From positions 1,426,001 through 1,490,000 of the forward strand of contig OY751486.1 of NCBI GenBank assembly GCA_963565915.1: a stretch of 64,000 nt of DNA, in the 5' to 3' direction. The translations under genes were made by a program, and so were the position numbers. The notes under the pieces are model-generated. The model had not been told where the DNA came from, did not search any database, and saw only the letters and a list, made by a program, of their open reading frames with translations. The DNA comes from Entoloma clypeatum (lineage: Eukaryota; Basidiomycota; Agaricomycetes; Agaricales; Entolomataceae). Shown piece after piece: positions 40,401 through 50,040 of this stretch. Each line of letters begins with the position of its first letter. Positions within the stretch are counted from its first letter, which is position 1.

Positions 40401-41213
40401 TTCGTAAGTTTTGAGGGGAACAATCTGTCTCACCAGCGGCTGATAAAGAGTCGAGGGGAGATAAACTGTCAAAGGGATGTGGTCGGAGCTGTCGCGCTCG
40501 AACGGGCAAAGAAATCTGTCACACGTCCTGGGCCTGTTGGCCGGGAGGAAGACTAGGTCAAGAGTGGAAGGCCGGTGGAGGGGGTTGTCCGGGATCCGCG
40601 TAGGAGGGTCAGTGTTTGTTCCGCTAAACGTAAGGTCGAGGGAAGAAGCCACTTGCATGAGGTCTGAAGAGAGACTAGAAGTATAGGTGACTGCGGCGTC
40701 CCAGAGAGCGGACGGGCAGTTGAAGTCGCCGCCAAGGAATATGACGGGGGATGGGAGCGTATGGGCGTTTCGAGTAAGCCATTTGATGGCCGACCCAGAA
40801 GCATCCGAGTAAACGTTGATGAGGTAGACCTGCCGAGATTTGGTGGGCCATAAAGAGAGGATTTGGATGTCGGTAGGGGCATTGAATTCGTGATGGAACG
40901 CAGGGCGCAGATGCGAGATGCGAGTATTGATATAGGCGACCGTGCGGGCTGAGGCGTCTGCAGTAGAAGCGTCGGAGCAAGTCCAGGATGGGTGTCGAGG
41001 ATAAGAATAGATAGGACTGCCCTCCCTAGAGGAGGTGGAGACCGTGTAGCGAGCAAGATACTTAACAGGTTCTTGTACGAAGTAGATATCGAGGTCTTCA
41101 CTGTGTCTAGCAAGGGAAGATTCAATGATTGCATTAGTTCTCCGAACATCATGAGTACGTAACTTAAGGGAGACCAGCTCGTCCACGTCAAGCGCTGCGG
41201 TTGTATCAACCAT
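37401..41213 (-). CDS. LINE-1 ORF2: endonuclease, reverse transcriptase, RNase H-like region
   Basis: I place the start at ATG 41213-41211, which overlaps the ORF1 stop (ATGGTTGA), giving 1270 residues; a longer frame reaches 41780 but there only mirrors ORF1. The apurinic-type endonuclease shows YFVQEP, FLGGDFNCPS and SSDHIPLTVY. The RT shows FRPIVLLNTVAKIIEK, VVAFDVAQFFPSLDH, GVGQGSALSPILSGIYLS and the catalytic FSFVDDGMLI. The C-terminal part resembles the RNase H region of Tad elements, but I cannot place all catalytic acids. It ends with a zinc motif (CACDD...HLLHKC). No stop or frameshift. Confidence 0.92.
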   Translation of the reverse strand: MVDTTAALDVDELVSLKLRTHDVRRTNAIIESSLARHSEDLDIYFVQEPVKYLARYTVSTSSREGSPIYSYPRHPSWTCSDASTADASARTVAYINTRISHLRPAFHHEFNAPTDIQILSLWPTKSRQVYLINVYSDASGSAIKWLTRNAHTLPSPVIFLGGDFNCPSALWDAAVTYTSSLSSDLMQVASSLDLTFSGTNTDPPTRIPDNPLHRPSTLDLVFLPANRPRTCDRFLCPFERDSSDHIPLTVYLPSTLYQPLVRQIVPLKTYEAYVAGLLVAFGQIPDSYASAQDVESAATNLQMALSVNWNTHSRPVKGSGSHSHSWWSETCDMARQVYLDTKSPVDYKNLRSVIREAKRDFFKEKIETIALSQKNPWSLMDWHKPRRSDPLANLKGANGDVLNSSNDMFDAFDKAFHTPPPNSPKMEILDEIPQEPTRDWLPITGPEIIALILKCNPKSAPGPDHVSWAILKRLLHKDEVLKRVTALANACIDYSCWPAAFKVSVTVIIPKPGKESYDSPKSFRPIVLLNTVAKIIEKVVANRMQFECAKYSLVHKYQFGGLRYRSTTDAGIIITHRVRNGWAKKRDTGVVAFDVAQFFPSLDHQFLLEVLRRLGFSAALSKFFESYLRGRSTRFVSGQNTSDLYDILFGVGQGSALSPILSGIYLSPALKLFYMRGHAKYLDLFSFVDDGMLIAQSSDLDAIGSHLRTGRKAIDGILVDMGLATEPTKDELMFFTRTISPSYPIVRLPGQPPLQVKAFWRYLGFFFDRRLTFNEHRRFYTTKALTSIPLLLGNSSRGLPPRLKRLLYVSCVMPILTYGCQLWYYNGPRLQTAFNLMNSVHYRAARWITGAFNRSPTGGVLAIAGLMPARQHVIKLVQRSRIRAAQLPTTHPVVCELILKAEVKTLSPVVDIQNLMTTVKLERSDYLSDEARPGHRILDLYHESIVWDSPRIDADDTKERYTLLKDILTTAEDENHQAAFSIAARPCVGKTLSSAAAEVRFASYLGPDRQEPQITRASAGRSLTPETLIVATLLGLNRVITTAPYVSEIHIFTRNIQAVRTAFDTGSIHAGHSISCAISRLLRPYLEGAGTIHVHLDLPPTSKWGSVFPVASRDLKTFHGTALSPLSPNFARTAAATSAVDGWRKLHSAPEFRGRSFLPLHIGDKEKKLQPDHVKGGPWLQSWAGNNNALFARLTRATLGHAPIGAYRQRFKHPGPFTCACDDDTLETVDHLLHKCPLFDRDDASNKRYNIGNFLGMLANHPALFAFPPP

Positions 41214-43647
41214 TAACAACGCCATCGGAGGGGCTGGTCCCACTAGTTGCGGGCAGTTGCGTGGATTCGGGATTGGTAGGCGCGACGTCCTCCATATCCT
41301 CAAGAACCTCAAAGCGATTACGATCGGTGGGGACAAGGGTTGCGACCTTGGCCGCCGTCGTGGTAGTGGGGCGGGCAGCCTTGGCTGCCTTGCGAGACGC
41401 ATCCTTCGTGGCGGCTTTATCATACGCCTTACGGTAGAACGAGGGGTCCAAGCGATTCTTCCAGAATTTGCAGATAGTGGAGTCGGAACGGTGATCGCTG
41501 CCACAGTTACGACATCTTGGAGCGTGATCGCACGGCTGCCCAGCAGGGGTGGGGGCGATGGGAGGGTTGGCTTTTGGCGCGCCCTTGCAACAAGGGGCGT
41601 GGAGCCTGTGGTTATCAACGTGGTGGGGTCCTCCACACGCCGAGCAAAGTTGGGGCCTAGATGGGCAGCCAGTTCCATTGTCACGGATCTGGTGTCCCCA
41701 TTGGAAGCAGTTGTTACAGAGGGGGACGCCGATGCGTTTATCCGCCTGTCTGATGGGAGATGGTCTGAAGTTCGCGTCAACGACCCAGCGGACTTTAGTC
41801 TTGATAAGGGCGTTCAGGTTCGCCCCACTCTGGGAGTCCTGAATGTCGAAATAAACTGTGCACGTATCCGCAGTCTTGGAGTACGTGACAATTCGGGCGG
41901 CAGACGTGAGGGCAACTCGTTTCCTCATGACAGCGAAGCAGTGTTTCATAATGATTTTGCCGATGGCTTCAGACGAAATGGGTTCATCGTTGAGGACGCG
42001 CGGGACGCCGGTCAACTTGAGGAAAGATTTGGATGTCGGCAGGTAGACGTTAATCTCCGCATCATCAGTTTCGAGCAAACGTTCGACGAATTTGCCAATG
42101 TTAGTGAGTTCTTGTTCGGTGGGGACGACCCGACCGTTGGAACTGATGGTTTTCATTCTCAAACCTTCGGGGCAGAGATCCGCCGCCTCCAGAGAGAGAG
42201 GAGAGTTGAGGTTCTTGAGCGCTTCGAGAGCAGCTTTGTGAACTTCGTCGCGTTTCTTGAAAAGAGCCCACTCGGAGCTCGCAATCATGACAAAGCGCCT
42301 GTTGGCACCCTTAGTGGTCGAAGACATCCTCGGTTTGGGAGCCGCAGGAGTCTTCGGAGCGGGAACATCGCCTCCAGTTTCTGCAGGCGCTTTGCCCGTA
42401 GGCGCGGCGCGTACTCCACTCTTGGCTTTGTTTGCGTAGGAAGGCCTAGGGCCCCTGTTGTATGCAGGGCCCTTGGGCGGTAAGGGTGGGAACGTCGACG
42501 TGTCATCGATCCTCGGAGGGCGTTTGGCTATTCCAGGGGGTGAACCCCCGGAATGCCGGGCTGCTGGGGTAGGCGCCAAGGGTGAACCCCTGACGCCACG
42601 AGAGTTCGGGGTCTTCCCAGAGCCGGAGGCCTGAGACCGAGGGGTGGGTTTGAGTGGCATGTGACAGCCAGCCATGGAGGCGTCCGCCATTTGTGACATG
42701 GTGGGGATCGGTTGAGGGACTCTCCAGGAGTCATCTGAGGATGAGCCCGCCGGTTGCGGAGCAGCCAGAGGGGAGGGGGGAGGGGGAGCCTTAGACTTAC
42801 CTTTCCCTTGGGAGGCAAGTGTGGGGGGCGGGGGAGGGGGAACATAGTCCTTGTGAATGAGGTTGCCGTCAGTGTTGAGGCTGAAGCCGAGTTTATCGCC
42901 CATGAGAGCGAAGAGCATGAAGAACTCCGTTTTGAGAGTTTCGTCGGTAGCAATGGCGTCACGTGTGATGCCTCGGATGATGATACGCTGGGCAAGAGAG
43001 ATGACAGCGGCGGAGAGGGTGGCTGTGTTGAGCCGAGTGAGAGTGCCGCCAGAGGCCAGGCCGAAGTCGATGGCCTCACCGACAGTTCGGAGAGCGGAGC
43101 ACATAGCGGCGAGGTTAGCCTCGCTTTCACCTGCCATATTTATTTGCAGCTCTTCGGAGAGGAGATTGTTGTCCGGATCATTAAGCACGTAATCAGGGAC
43201 ATCCTCGAAAGTCGCGAGGCCGGCGTTAGCGGGCAGCGAGATAGATGCGTGTCTCACCGCTTCGGCTTGCCCACTAAAGGGGGTGTCGCTGCGGTATACA
43301 GTCTGGGTTGGAGCCAAAGGCCCCACAGAAACGAGTTGGTCCACATCCGGAAGAGTGTCGACGTCGATGGGTTCCTCCGACCAGGCGCCCGTGGGAGTAC
43401 CATCCACGGGGCTGACAGACCCAAGGGCAGACTTACGAGCCTTCTGCCTGAGACGGATTTCTTCAGCCTTACCAGATGGTGCGGGAGAAGATGGCGATTG
43501 AGTGTGATCAGCTGGGGAATCCGGCCAATCGGTGAGAGCGGGGGGTTTTGCGACAGATTGAGTGTCGATCCTGGTCGATCTGCCGATGGTTGGAGGCTTT
43601 AAGGCCCGGCCACCAGCAGAGGAAGAAGGCTCGTCACGAAAAGACAT
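41206..43647 (-). CDS. LINE-1 ORF1: gag-like RNA-binding protein
   Basis: 813 residues. The N-terminus is low-complexity and proline/serine-rich, with RNA-binding-like mid region (residues about 450-600). Three zinc knuckle-type modules lie near the C-terminus: CNNCFQWGHQIRDNGTGC, CSACGGPHHVDNHRLHAPC and CRNCGSDHRSDSTIC, as in Tad/Jockey ORF1 proteins that package the RNA. The ATG at 43647 is the first in the transcript. It ends 8 bases inside ORF2. Confidence 0.9.
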   Translation of the reverse strand: MSFRDEPSSSAGGRALKPPTIGRSTRIDTQSVAKPPALTDWPDSPADHTQSPSSPAPSGKAEEIRLRQKARKSALGSVSPVDGTPTGAWSEEPIDVDTLPDVDQLVSVGPLAPTQTVYRSDTPFSGQAEAVRHASISLPANAGLATFEDVPDYVLNDPDNNLLSEELQINMAGESEANLAAMCSALRTVGEAIDFGLASGGTLTRLNTATLSAAVISLAQRIIIRGITRDAIATDETLKTEFFMLFALMGDKLGFSLNTDGNLIHKDYVPPPPPPTLASQGKGKSKAPPPPSPLAAPQPAGSSSDDSWRVPQPIPTMSQMADASMAGCHMPLKPTPRSQASGSGKTPNSRGVRGSPLAPTPAARHSGGSPPGIAKRPPRIDDTSTFPPLPPKGPAYNRGPRPSYANKAKSGVRAAPTGKAPAETGGDVPAPKTPAAPKPRMSSTTKGANRRFVMIASSEWALFKKRDEVHKAALEALKNLNSPLSLEAADLCPEGLRMKTISSNGRVVPTEQELTNIGKFVERLLETDDAEINVYLPTSKSFLKLTGVPRVLNDEPISSEAIGKIIMKHCFAVMRKRVALTSAARIVTYSKTADTCTVYFDIQDSQSGANLNALIKTKVRWVVDANFRPSPIRQADKRIGVPLCNNCFQWGHQIRDNGTGCPSRPQLCSACGGPHHVDNHRLHAPCCKGAPKANPPIAPTPAGQPCDHAPRCRNCGSDHRSDSTICKFWKNRLDPSFYRKAYDKAATKDASRKAAKAARPTTTTAAKVATLVPTDRNRFEVLEDMEDVAPTNPESTQLPATSGTSPSDGVVNG

Positions 43648-43739
43648 GTAGAGCTACGATCTACTACAACCAACAGCAATCGATGAAAAAGACGCGGGCG
43701 CCTAATCACGATGGTGGTGGTTAGAGGAAGAGGAAGGTG

Positions 43740-43754
43740 GAGGCAGGAGGGAGC
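43740..43754. repeat. Right target-site duplication of LINE-1
   Basis: GAGGCAGGAGGGAGC, borders the element's 5' end. Confidence 0.93.
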
Positions 43755-43848
43755 ACGCACACACACCTTTTGTGTTTTTGTTAGGTGTGCCTATTTGGGA
43801 AGTGGGAAAGTTGTGATGTAGAATGAGTGTGATGCACCAGATATAATG

Positions 43849-43935
43849 GACTGGTGGCTCAGTTGGTTAGATAGAGGACTGAAATAATATTCTATATTAT
43901 AGAGGTTGTGAGTTCAATTCTTGCAAATGGCACAA
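43849..43935 (+). pseudogene. tRNA-like sequence (decayed tRNA or tRNA-derived SINE)
   Basis: TGGCTCAGTTGG (43855-43866) is a perfect A box, and AGTTCAATTC (43911-43920) is a decayed B box within a foldable T arm (GTGAG...CTTGC). A palindromic AT-rich insert (AATATTCTATATT) sits where a tRNA intron would be. The 5' and 3' acceptor strands do not pair, so it is not a functional tRNA. Confidence 0.45.
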
Positions 43936-43994
43936 ATTTTGCACTTTGCCGTTTTGTGATCTTGATTTCCGTTCCTTGGATTGTTCCGTGGAAA

Positions 43995-44155
43995 ATACCG
44001 GTTTAAACCGATCCGAACCGGTCTTTGGCCGGTCTTTCAAATTCTAAAGTTTCGAGTGAACCAAAGACCGGCCGTGATCCAAAACCTTAAAAACCGAGAC
44101 CGGCGGTCTGGTCTCTCACCGGTTCGGTCCCGTCCGGTCTCGGTCTGAAATCAAC
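43995..44155. mobile_element. MITE copy C, ACCGG-rich
   Basis: Contains CCGGTTTAAACCG at its left end and many ACCGGTCT/GGTCTCGG words as in copy B, in inverted order. Its right end is unclear. Confidence 0.55.
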
Positions 44156-44163
44156 AAAGGTAA

Positions 44164-44281
44164 ACTGGACCTCGAAACACTAACACTGGGAAAGAAGTCG
44201 TCCTGTCGCCCCTGCTGCCAACCATTGAATTGGGTGATGTTCTGCCGACGCCTTTGCTCCCTCCGCTTGCCTTGGATGCTG
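44164..44281 (+). pseudogene. DIRS-like element, left piece of its first ORF
   Basis: Open frame (TGPRNTNTGKEVV...LALDA) that continues in the same frame at 58340 once Copia-2 and one duplicated TGCTG are removed. Its start lies left of the MITE or is lost. Confidence 0.55.
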
Positions 44282-44716
44282 TGTAAGAATACTATAATAA
44301 ATAGCTCAGTGTTTGCATGCGAGAGCAGGGTCAAACGACTATGTATTCACCTATAATAAATAGCTAGGCACTCAAACATAAGTAAGACTTTCAAAAGAGA
44401 AAGATAAGTAGAAGATCTCACCTCAGTGTTTGCACGTGAGAGCGGGGTCAAACAACTGAGGGGAGGCGATGAAAACTATGCCGTAATAAGTAAATAAGGT
44501 TTTGCAAATTTACCTTAACAAAAAACAAAGGGAAACAAGTGGAGAGTCTCGAAACATGTGGTACAATAAAGGTACAGCTAGAAAAGGTATGTAGAATGGA
44601 ATACATGATATGGCGAAATAGCACGAGGAGGAAAAAAGGATGGTGGCGTAAAAACTCAACACGGCTGCGCACCGTGTCCGGATATGGAAGGCTCGCGGCA
44701 GCTTGTCATTCCAACA
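44282..44716 (-). repeat. Copia-2 3' LTR and adjacent polypurine tract
   Basis: 435 bp, TGTAAGAATAC to CATTCCAACA on the plus strand. On the element strand GCTTGAGGGGGAG (44717-44729) directly precedes it. It is 34 bp longer than the 5' LTR because of a GTTTGCATGCGAG-type insertion near 44310 that duplicates a phrase found further inside. Confidence 0.9.
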
Positions 44717-44723
44717 CTCCCCC

Positions 44724-47700
44724 TCAAGCTGGCGAGAGGCCGAGTTGCGAAGCAAAGTGCTTCGCCTTCGTGGATGGGAGCACTTTGGTAAGTGTGTCGG
44801 CGACCATTTCGTCAGTAGGGCAGTAAACGAGGCGAATAGAGCCGCCCTCAACGATCCAACGAATAAAATGAAATCGAATGTCAATGTGTTTCGTACGCGC
44901 ATGGTACTGATGGTCTTTCATGAGTTCGATAGCGGATTTGTTGTCGGAAAATAATGTGGTGGTGTCGAGAGTGGTGTTGAAAAGTTGGGAGAGGAGGGAA
45001 CGAAGCCATAAAGCTTCTTTCAATGCATGTGTAATTGCCACGTATTTGGCTTCGGTGGTTGACAGAGCGATGATTTCCTGCCGTTTAGCACTCCACGAAA
45101 CGGCGCCGCCGCGAATCAGAAAGGCATACCCCGAAATGGCATGCCTGTCTTCCGCCATGCTGCCGTCTGCGTCTGCATATCCCGTTAAATCCATCCTCAA
45201 CATCCCATAGCTCAACCACAGATCCATCGTGCCCTTCAAATAGTGAAAAATGCGTTTTACGGCCTCCCAATGCATGAGACCGGGTTTTGTTGAGAAATGC
45301 GAGACGGTTTGAACGGCGAAGGCGATGTCGGGACGCGTTCTGAGAGCTGCGTACATCAAGGAACCGACAGATTCATGATACGGGACATCACGCATCTGGG
45401 CAAATTCGGCAGTTGTCGACGGGGACTGGGCGGTGGTGAGCCGAATGTTTGTGTCCATGGGGATAGAAACAGGCTTGAGGTCTTGCAAGCCATAACGACA
45501 GAGGATGGAGTCAATGTAAGATCATTGAGAGAGGTGGATAGTGTGGCGATTGCGATTGCATTTGATTTCAATGCCGAGCAACCAGTGGAGCTCGCCCAAA
45601 TCGGTAATTTCCACGTGTTTCGTGATCTGGATCTTGAAATCGACGATCAGGGTCATTGACGTGGCAGCGATCGTACAGTCATCAACATGGACTAAGACAA
45701 TGATCACAGTTCGACCTTGTCGACGGAAGAACACGGCCTGGTCGACATCGCAGTGCACAAATCCCAGGTGCTCCAGCATTATCTCAACAAGACGTTGATA
45801 CCATCGATGGCCCGATTGCTTTAGGCCATATAGGGTCTTTTGAAGTCGACACACGAGTTTTCAGGAGGAGATGGGAGCGTGATAGCCTGGGGGTTGTTGC
45901 ATGAAGATAACCTCATGATCGGTGAGTTCTCTGTTGAGGTATGCACCTTTGATGTCGATCTGATGCAGTTCCATGTCTTCATCAGCTGCCATCGCGAGAA
46001 TGGAACGGATGGCTGCCAGTTTCGCAACGGGCGCGAATGTGTTGAAATAATCGACACCTGATACTTGCAAAAAGCCCTGCGCAACAAGGCAGGCCTTGTA
46101 TCGGATGACGTTTCCGGCAGCGTCCTTCTTCACGCGGAAAACCCACTTCGATCCGACAATGTTCACGTCTTCAGGTGCCTCGGTGAGTTCCCATGTACCT
46201 GCAACACGGAGGGTCTCTAACTCCTCGTGTATAGCCTTTTCCCATAACGGCCAATCAGGCCGGCGTTTCGCCTCAGCCAAGGTGCGTGGCTCTAAAGCCT
46301 CCGCTTCGCTGATTTCGGCCGCCATCCCATATTCTTCCACAAAATCCGCCACCATCATCCAGTCTGCTTGTCCCTCCCCCTCAAGCTCAATCCTTGCTTC
46401 TTCGACGATGGGAGTGGGGACTTGGACACCACGGGTCAACTCAGGATCAGATGGGCGCGTTGACGCGACGCCACGGCCTTCAACAATGTCAATTATCCTC
46501 TGGCTTGGCTTTCTGACACGTCTCATGGTGGGAGGCTCTTCTTTGATTTCGGGAGCCGGAAATGGAGCTGGTGGAGGGGTAGGATCGTGAGGGGGTGTAG
46601 TAGGAGCAGGGGAATTTGCCAGGGGGACAGATGAGGAGGTAGAGGTCGACGTGCTGGACAATTTCGGTGCATTAGCCTTCGTTTCAACAATATCTTGTTC
46701 CTCCCCCTCGAGACGAGAGGCTGACACGACGGTTCTGTTAAAATAGATGTTCCGTTCAATGCTCACCGTCTTTTTGTCTGGCCAGTAAACCCTCACCCCC
46801 TTACTCTGCTCGTCAATACCGATCCAACGTCCCTCACGTACGCGCCCTCCAAGCTTGTTACCACCCTCGATTCGCACCCATACATTCTAGCACCACTCGC
46901 GCACATCCCTGAGGTCCGGCTTCTTTCCAAAAGCGGCCTCATACGGTGTTTTCCCATTGACTGCCTTAGTCGACGTGCAATTCATCAACCAAACGACATG
47001 ACACGCAGCCTCACCCCATAAATTTCTTGGGAGGCCACTGGCATGGAGGAGAGCTCGGATGTGCTCGACGATGGTGCGGTTTCGGCGTTCAGAGATGCCA
47101 TTTTGCGCAGGGGTATTGTGTACGGTGAGTTTCTGCTCTGTGCCTCTCGATTTCAGGTACAAGATGAATTCTTTGTCCATATATTCACCCCCACAGTCTG
47201 AATGGAGGATTTTGATTGACATGCTGAGCTGGGTTGTACACCAGGCCTTGTAGTGTTTGTATGATTCGAAAGCCTCAGATTTTGCACGCAAAAGGTAAAG
47301 GTGCATGAGACGGGACATGTCGTCTGTGAAGGTGATGTAATATTTTCTTCCTCCTTTCGTCTCGACAGGAGCAGGTCCCCACACGTCCGAATGGACTTCA
47401 TCGCTGAATTTGGTGGTGCACTCGCCCTTGCAAGCTTTCGGGACAGATTTGCGTGTGGCCTTGGCATAGACACACAACTCGCAAAAGTATGGTTCACCTG
47501 AAGATGATGGCTCCAGACAAACACCAGTGACAAAACCGTTTTCGACGAGACGCCGCCCAACGCCTGCCAAAATATGCCCCATATGTCGATGGAATTGATC
47601 CAGGGTGAGTACTTCTTCAGCTGTATTTGCCGTTTCGGGCTCATCGTGAGCCACGCGGTACAGACCCTTGGTCTTGGGAACGGCACCAATTTGCTCCCCA

Positions 47701-48463
47701 TCTGGACCTTTGATCGTGCATTTGCCACCCAAAAAGGTAATTTCGAAGCCCTTTTCATCTAGTCGACCAACTGACACGAGGGTGTAGCCAACTTCAGGGG
47801 AATATAAGACCTCAGTAAGTCTTAATTGCGAGATATTGGCTCCATTAGGTACGTCGATCATCATCTCGCCCATTCCAACCACTGACATGCTTTGTTTGTT
47901 TGCGGCCTGGAATGATTTGGGGGGAATCTCGACGAAGTTGTCGAGAGCATCGCGATATGGTGTGAGGTGCTTTGAACAGCCAGAATCATAGATTTCGGCA
48001 CGAGGTAAGTTAATATTGCCAACGCCAACTTGCGCGGCAAGGTCATCAGGCTCAGCAACAACCAAGTCCACGTCAATGTCGATGAACGAGCTGCACTCGC
48101 TCCCTTTGACCCTGGATAGCTCCTCGGTATCCCAGCCACTGTCAGCCCTGTCGCTTCCAACCTCAGAAAACCAGTCACCAGCACTGTCATAGCCCCCATC
48201 ATCCAATTCGTCTTCATCAGAATCAGACACAGCCTTGAGTTCGGGCATATCAGAATCGGATTTGCTACCAAATGCAGGCTCCATAAAAAAGGCCCCTTCG
48301 TCTTCCGAATCAGATCCAATCGCAGTGTTTGCAACTCCGCCCTTTGGTGAGTCATTCTTCTTTTCAGGTTTGGGACATTTGTCCTTGAAATGCCCCTTTT
48401 CCCCACAGTTCCAGCATACCCCTCGAGGTTTTTGCTTGAATTTCCCTTTGCCATTGGACTTCC
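44724..48463 (-). pseudogene. pol: Copia-2 pol with three in-frame stop codons
   Basis: One continuous frame. The gag zinc knuckle CWNCGEKGHFKDKC lies at its start. Protease active site YDSGCSKH. Integrase: FHRHMGHI...CELCVYAK, Asp in VHSDVWGP, Asp in ILHSDCGGEY, Glu in NGISERRNRT. RT: GSKWVFRVKKDAAG, HQIDIKGAYLN, VLVHVDDCTIA. RNase H: YADADGSMAE, TEAKYVAI, FSDNKSAIEL, HIDIRFHFIR. Stops: TAG at 46889-46887, TGA at 45863-45861 and TGA at 45524-45522. At least the last is likely CGA to TGA (LSQ-R-SYID expected). Otherwise well preserved. Confidence 0.9.
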
Positions 48464-48468
48464 CGGAG

Positions 48469-49024
48469 TGTTACGGCGATAGCCTACAACAACAAGTCCA
48501 AGGATCGGATCACATGGGTTCGAACTGGTTCCACAACAAGTCCCTCAATAGGTCGACTTGGTCAATCAGCGAGTTCCTCAGAAGGACAACTCGGTTCGGG
48601 TCAAGCAGAGCTAAGTCCTCGCAAGGCACTTAGTTGGAGAGCGTTCGAAGTGATAGACAAGTAAGTGTTGTTTGCCTAGGTCAAGCTAAGGACCTCTACT
48701 CTAAGGTTACAGGTCTTATATACGTTATCCTATAGCTATAAATAAGTAGGTGCTGCGCAGGAGCTAAATAAGCCATTGGTTAGATAGATGTTTCAAGGGG
48801 GCTGTGGCATAGGAGTCAGAGATAAGGCCTCAAGGCCATGAGTCAGAGATAACAAGTGAAAATATATCTAAAAGGAGAATAGTCCGAGTCATTGTGAGTC
48901 ATAGCGCTGATAGAGGGGATACGTGTCCCAGGGTCGTCGGAGTTAAGTGAAACGGAGTGTGATGGGGATCAAGGGTCGAAGGGTCATGTGAAGGCGCATA
49001 GGAAGAGGGTGAAAAAGTGTAACA
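48469..49024 (-). repeat. Gypsy-2 3' LTR
   Basis: 556 bp. A single clear difference from the other LTR is GGTCATG versus GGTCGTG (CpG loss). Confidence 0.93.
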
Positions 49025-49065
49025 TTACCCCCCTTCTATGCTTGAAGTCACCGGCTTCAATGTTT

Positions 49066-50013
49066 TCAAGTTGCCATGTTGTGTATGGCATCGTCGTCAA
49101 ACTCGTACTCGTCATCCTCCAGCGCTGCATAACCCGGGCCCAAGCACTCGTAGTCGTAGTGCCCGGGTGCTTTCTTCCAACACTTCTGACACACGTAGTG
49201 TCCGCATTGACACTCAATGTGTCCGTCGGCCCTAGCGCAAAGACCGCATTTGCGCCCTTTGTCGATATGCGGCCATCCAGCAGGACGGCGCCAAGGTCCG
49301 CTTGGGGAGTGAGCGCGTCCGTGCGTGTCAATGTCGAAGCCAACGCAGTCGGATTCATCAGTGAGGTCGATAGGGGTTTGAATCGAGGAACCCTGTGCGA
49401 GTTCGACGGGGATCTGATATGAAGAACCATGTCCGAGTGGGACAGACATGATCATGCGTACGGTTTTTCTTCTGGAGCGTTTAGGAACTCCATAGGACGG
49501 TTTCTTTCCTTTCACGTCAGTCTTGACACAGGAAAGGCTTCGGTCGCTGGTTACGGGCGACGTGGGTTCGGCGGGAGAAGGAGTACTCGGGGGTTCGGGG
49601 TTTCTGATGACGAGGGGAATTGGGTCGGGGACGGGGGTCGGTTCAGGGGTAGGTTCGGGGATTACAGGGGTGGGAGATCTGAGGGCGGGGTTTATAAGTG
49701 AGAGGTCGGGGTAGTTGGAGCGTGTGGGGAATGGTCTTTCAAAGCGTCGGTAGACTCCTCTGTCTACTAGGAGGTCGGCGTGGCTGTCAATGAGGCGGGC
49801 AATGGAGGCAGAAGTGTTGTAATGGTACTCCCGGATAGAGATGAGTCCATACAATGCATTGACCAGGAATTGGTCTGTTTCGTCTTCGAGTCGTCCAAGG
49901 ACGTTGTTTTCATCTTCGGGATTGGTGAACAGGTTTAAAAGTCGGGATCGTCTGGTGTGTCTATCGGTGTTGAAGCGAACTTCTTCGGGAGAGGTGATGC
50001 GGAGGTTGGACAT
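49066..50013 (-). CDS. Gypsy-2 ORF3: SIM-like motif plus RING-like zinc cluster
   Basis: 315 residues, intact, between the pol stop (50041) and the 3' LTR, in sense orientation. An alpha-helical N-terminus (1-100) is followed by a Pro/Glu-rich spacer (112-153), a basic patch KRSRRK (178-183), and PIDLTDESD (214-222), which resembles a SUMO-interacting motif. Then come C256-x2-C259-x10-C270-x1-H272-x2-C275-x2-C278, matching the first six ligands of a RING finger, and H285 with C290 as possible last ligands. An acidic tail closes it. The role is unknown; the layout recalls SUMO-targeted ubiquitin ligases. Known LTR elements may hold an env-like ORF at this place, but there is no signal peptide or membrane span here. 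Confidence 0.8.
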   Translation of the reverse strand: MSNLRITSPEEVRFNTDRHTRRSRLLNLFTNPEDENNVLGRLEDETDQFLVNALYGLISIREYHYNTSASIARLIDSHADLLVDRGVYRRFERPFPTRSNYPDLSLINPALRSPTPVIPEPTPEPTPVPDPIPLVIRNPEPPSTPSPAEPTSPVTSDRSLSCVKTDVKGKKPSYGVPKRSRRKTVRMIMSVPLGHGSSYQIPVELAQGSSIQTPIDLTDESDCVGFDIDTHGRAHSPSGPWRRPAGWPHIDKGRKCGLCARADGHIECQCGHYVCQKCWKKAPGHYDYECLGPGYAALEDDEYEFDDDAIHNMAT

Positions 50014-50040
50014 GATGTGAGAGGATATGGGTCGTTGGGT

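Larger units (their letters stand above)
37090..43739 (-). mobile_element. LINE-1: full-length Tad-like non-LTR retrotransposon
   Basis: About 6.65 kb between perfect 15-bp duplications, with a 24-base poly(A) tail (poly(T) at 37090-37113), a 92-nt 5' leader, ORF1, ORF2 and a 3' untranslated region of about 290 nt. Both frames are uninterrupted and the tail and duplication are perfect, so insertion is recent and the copy may be competent. Confidence 0.93.

Noticed and set aside
41214..41780. Upstream extension of LINE-1 ORF2
   Set aside because: It overlaps the zinc-knuckle coding part of ORF1 in another frame and has no recognisable domain; the ATG overlapping the ORF1 stop is a better start.
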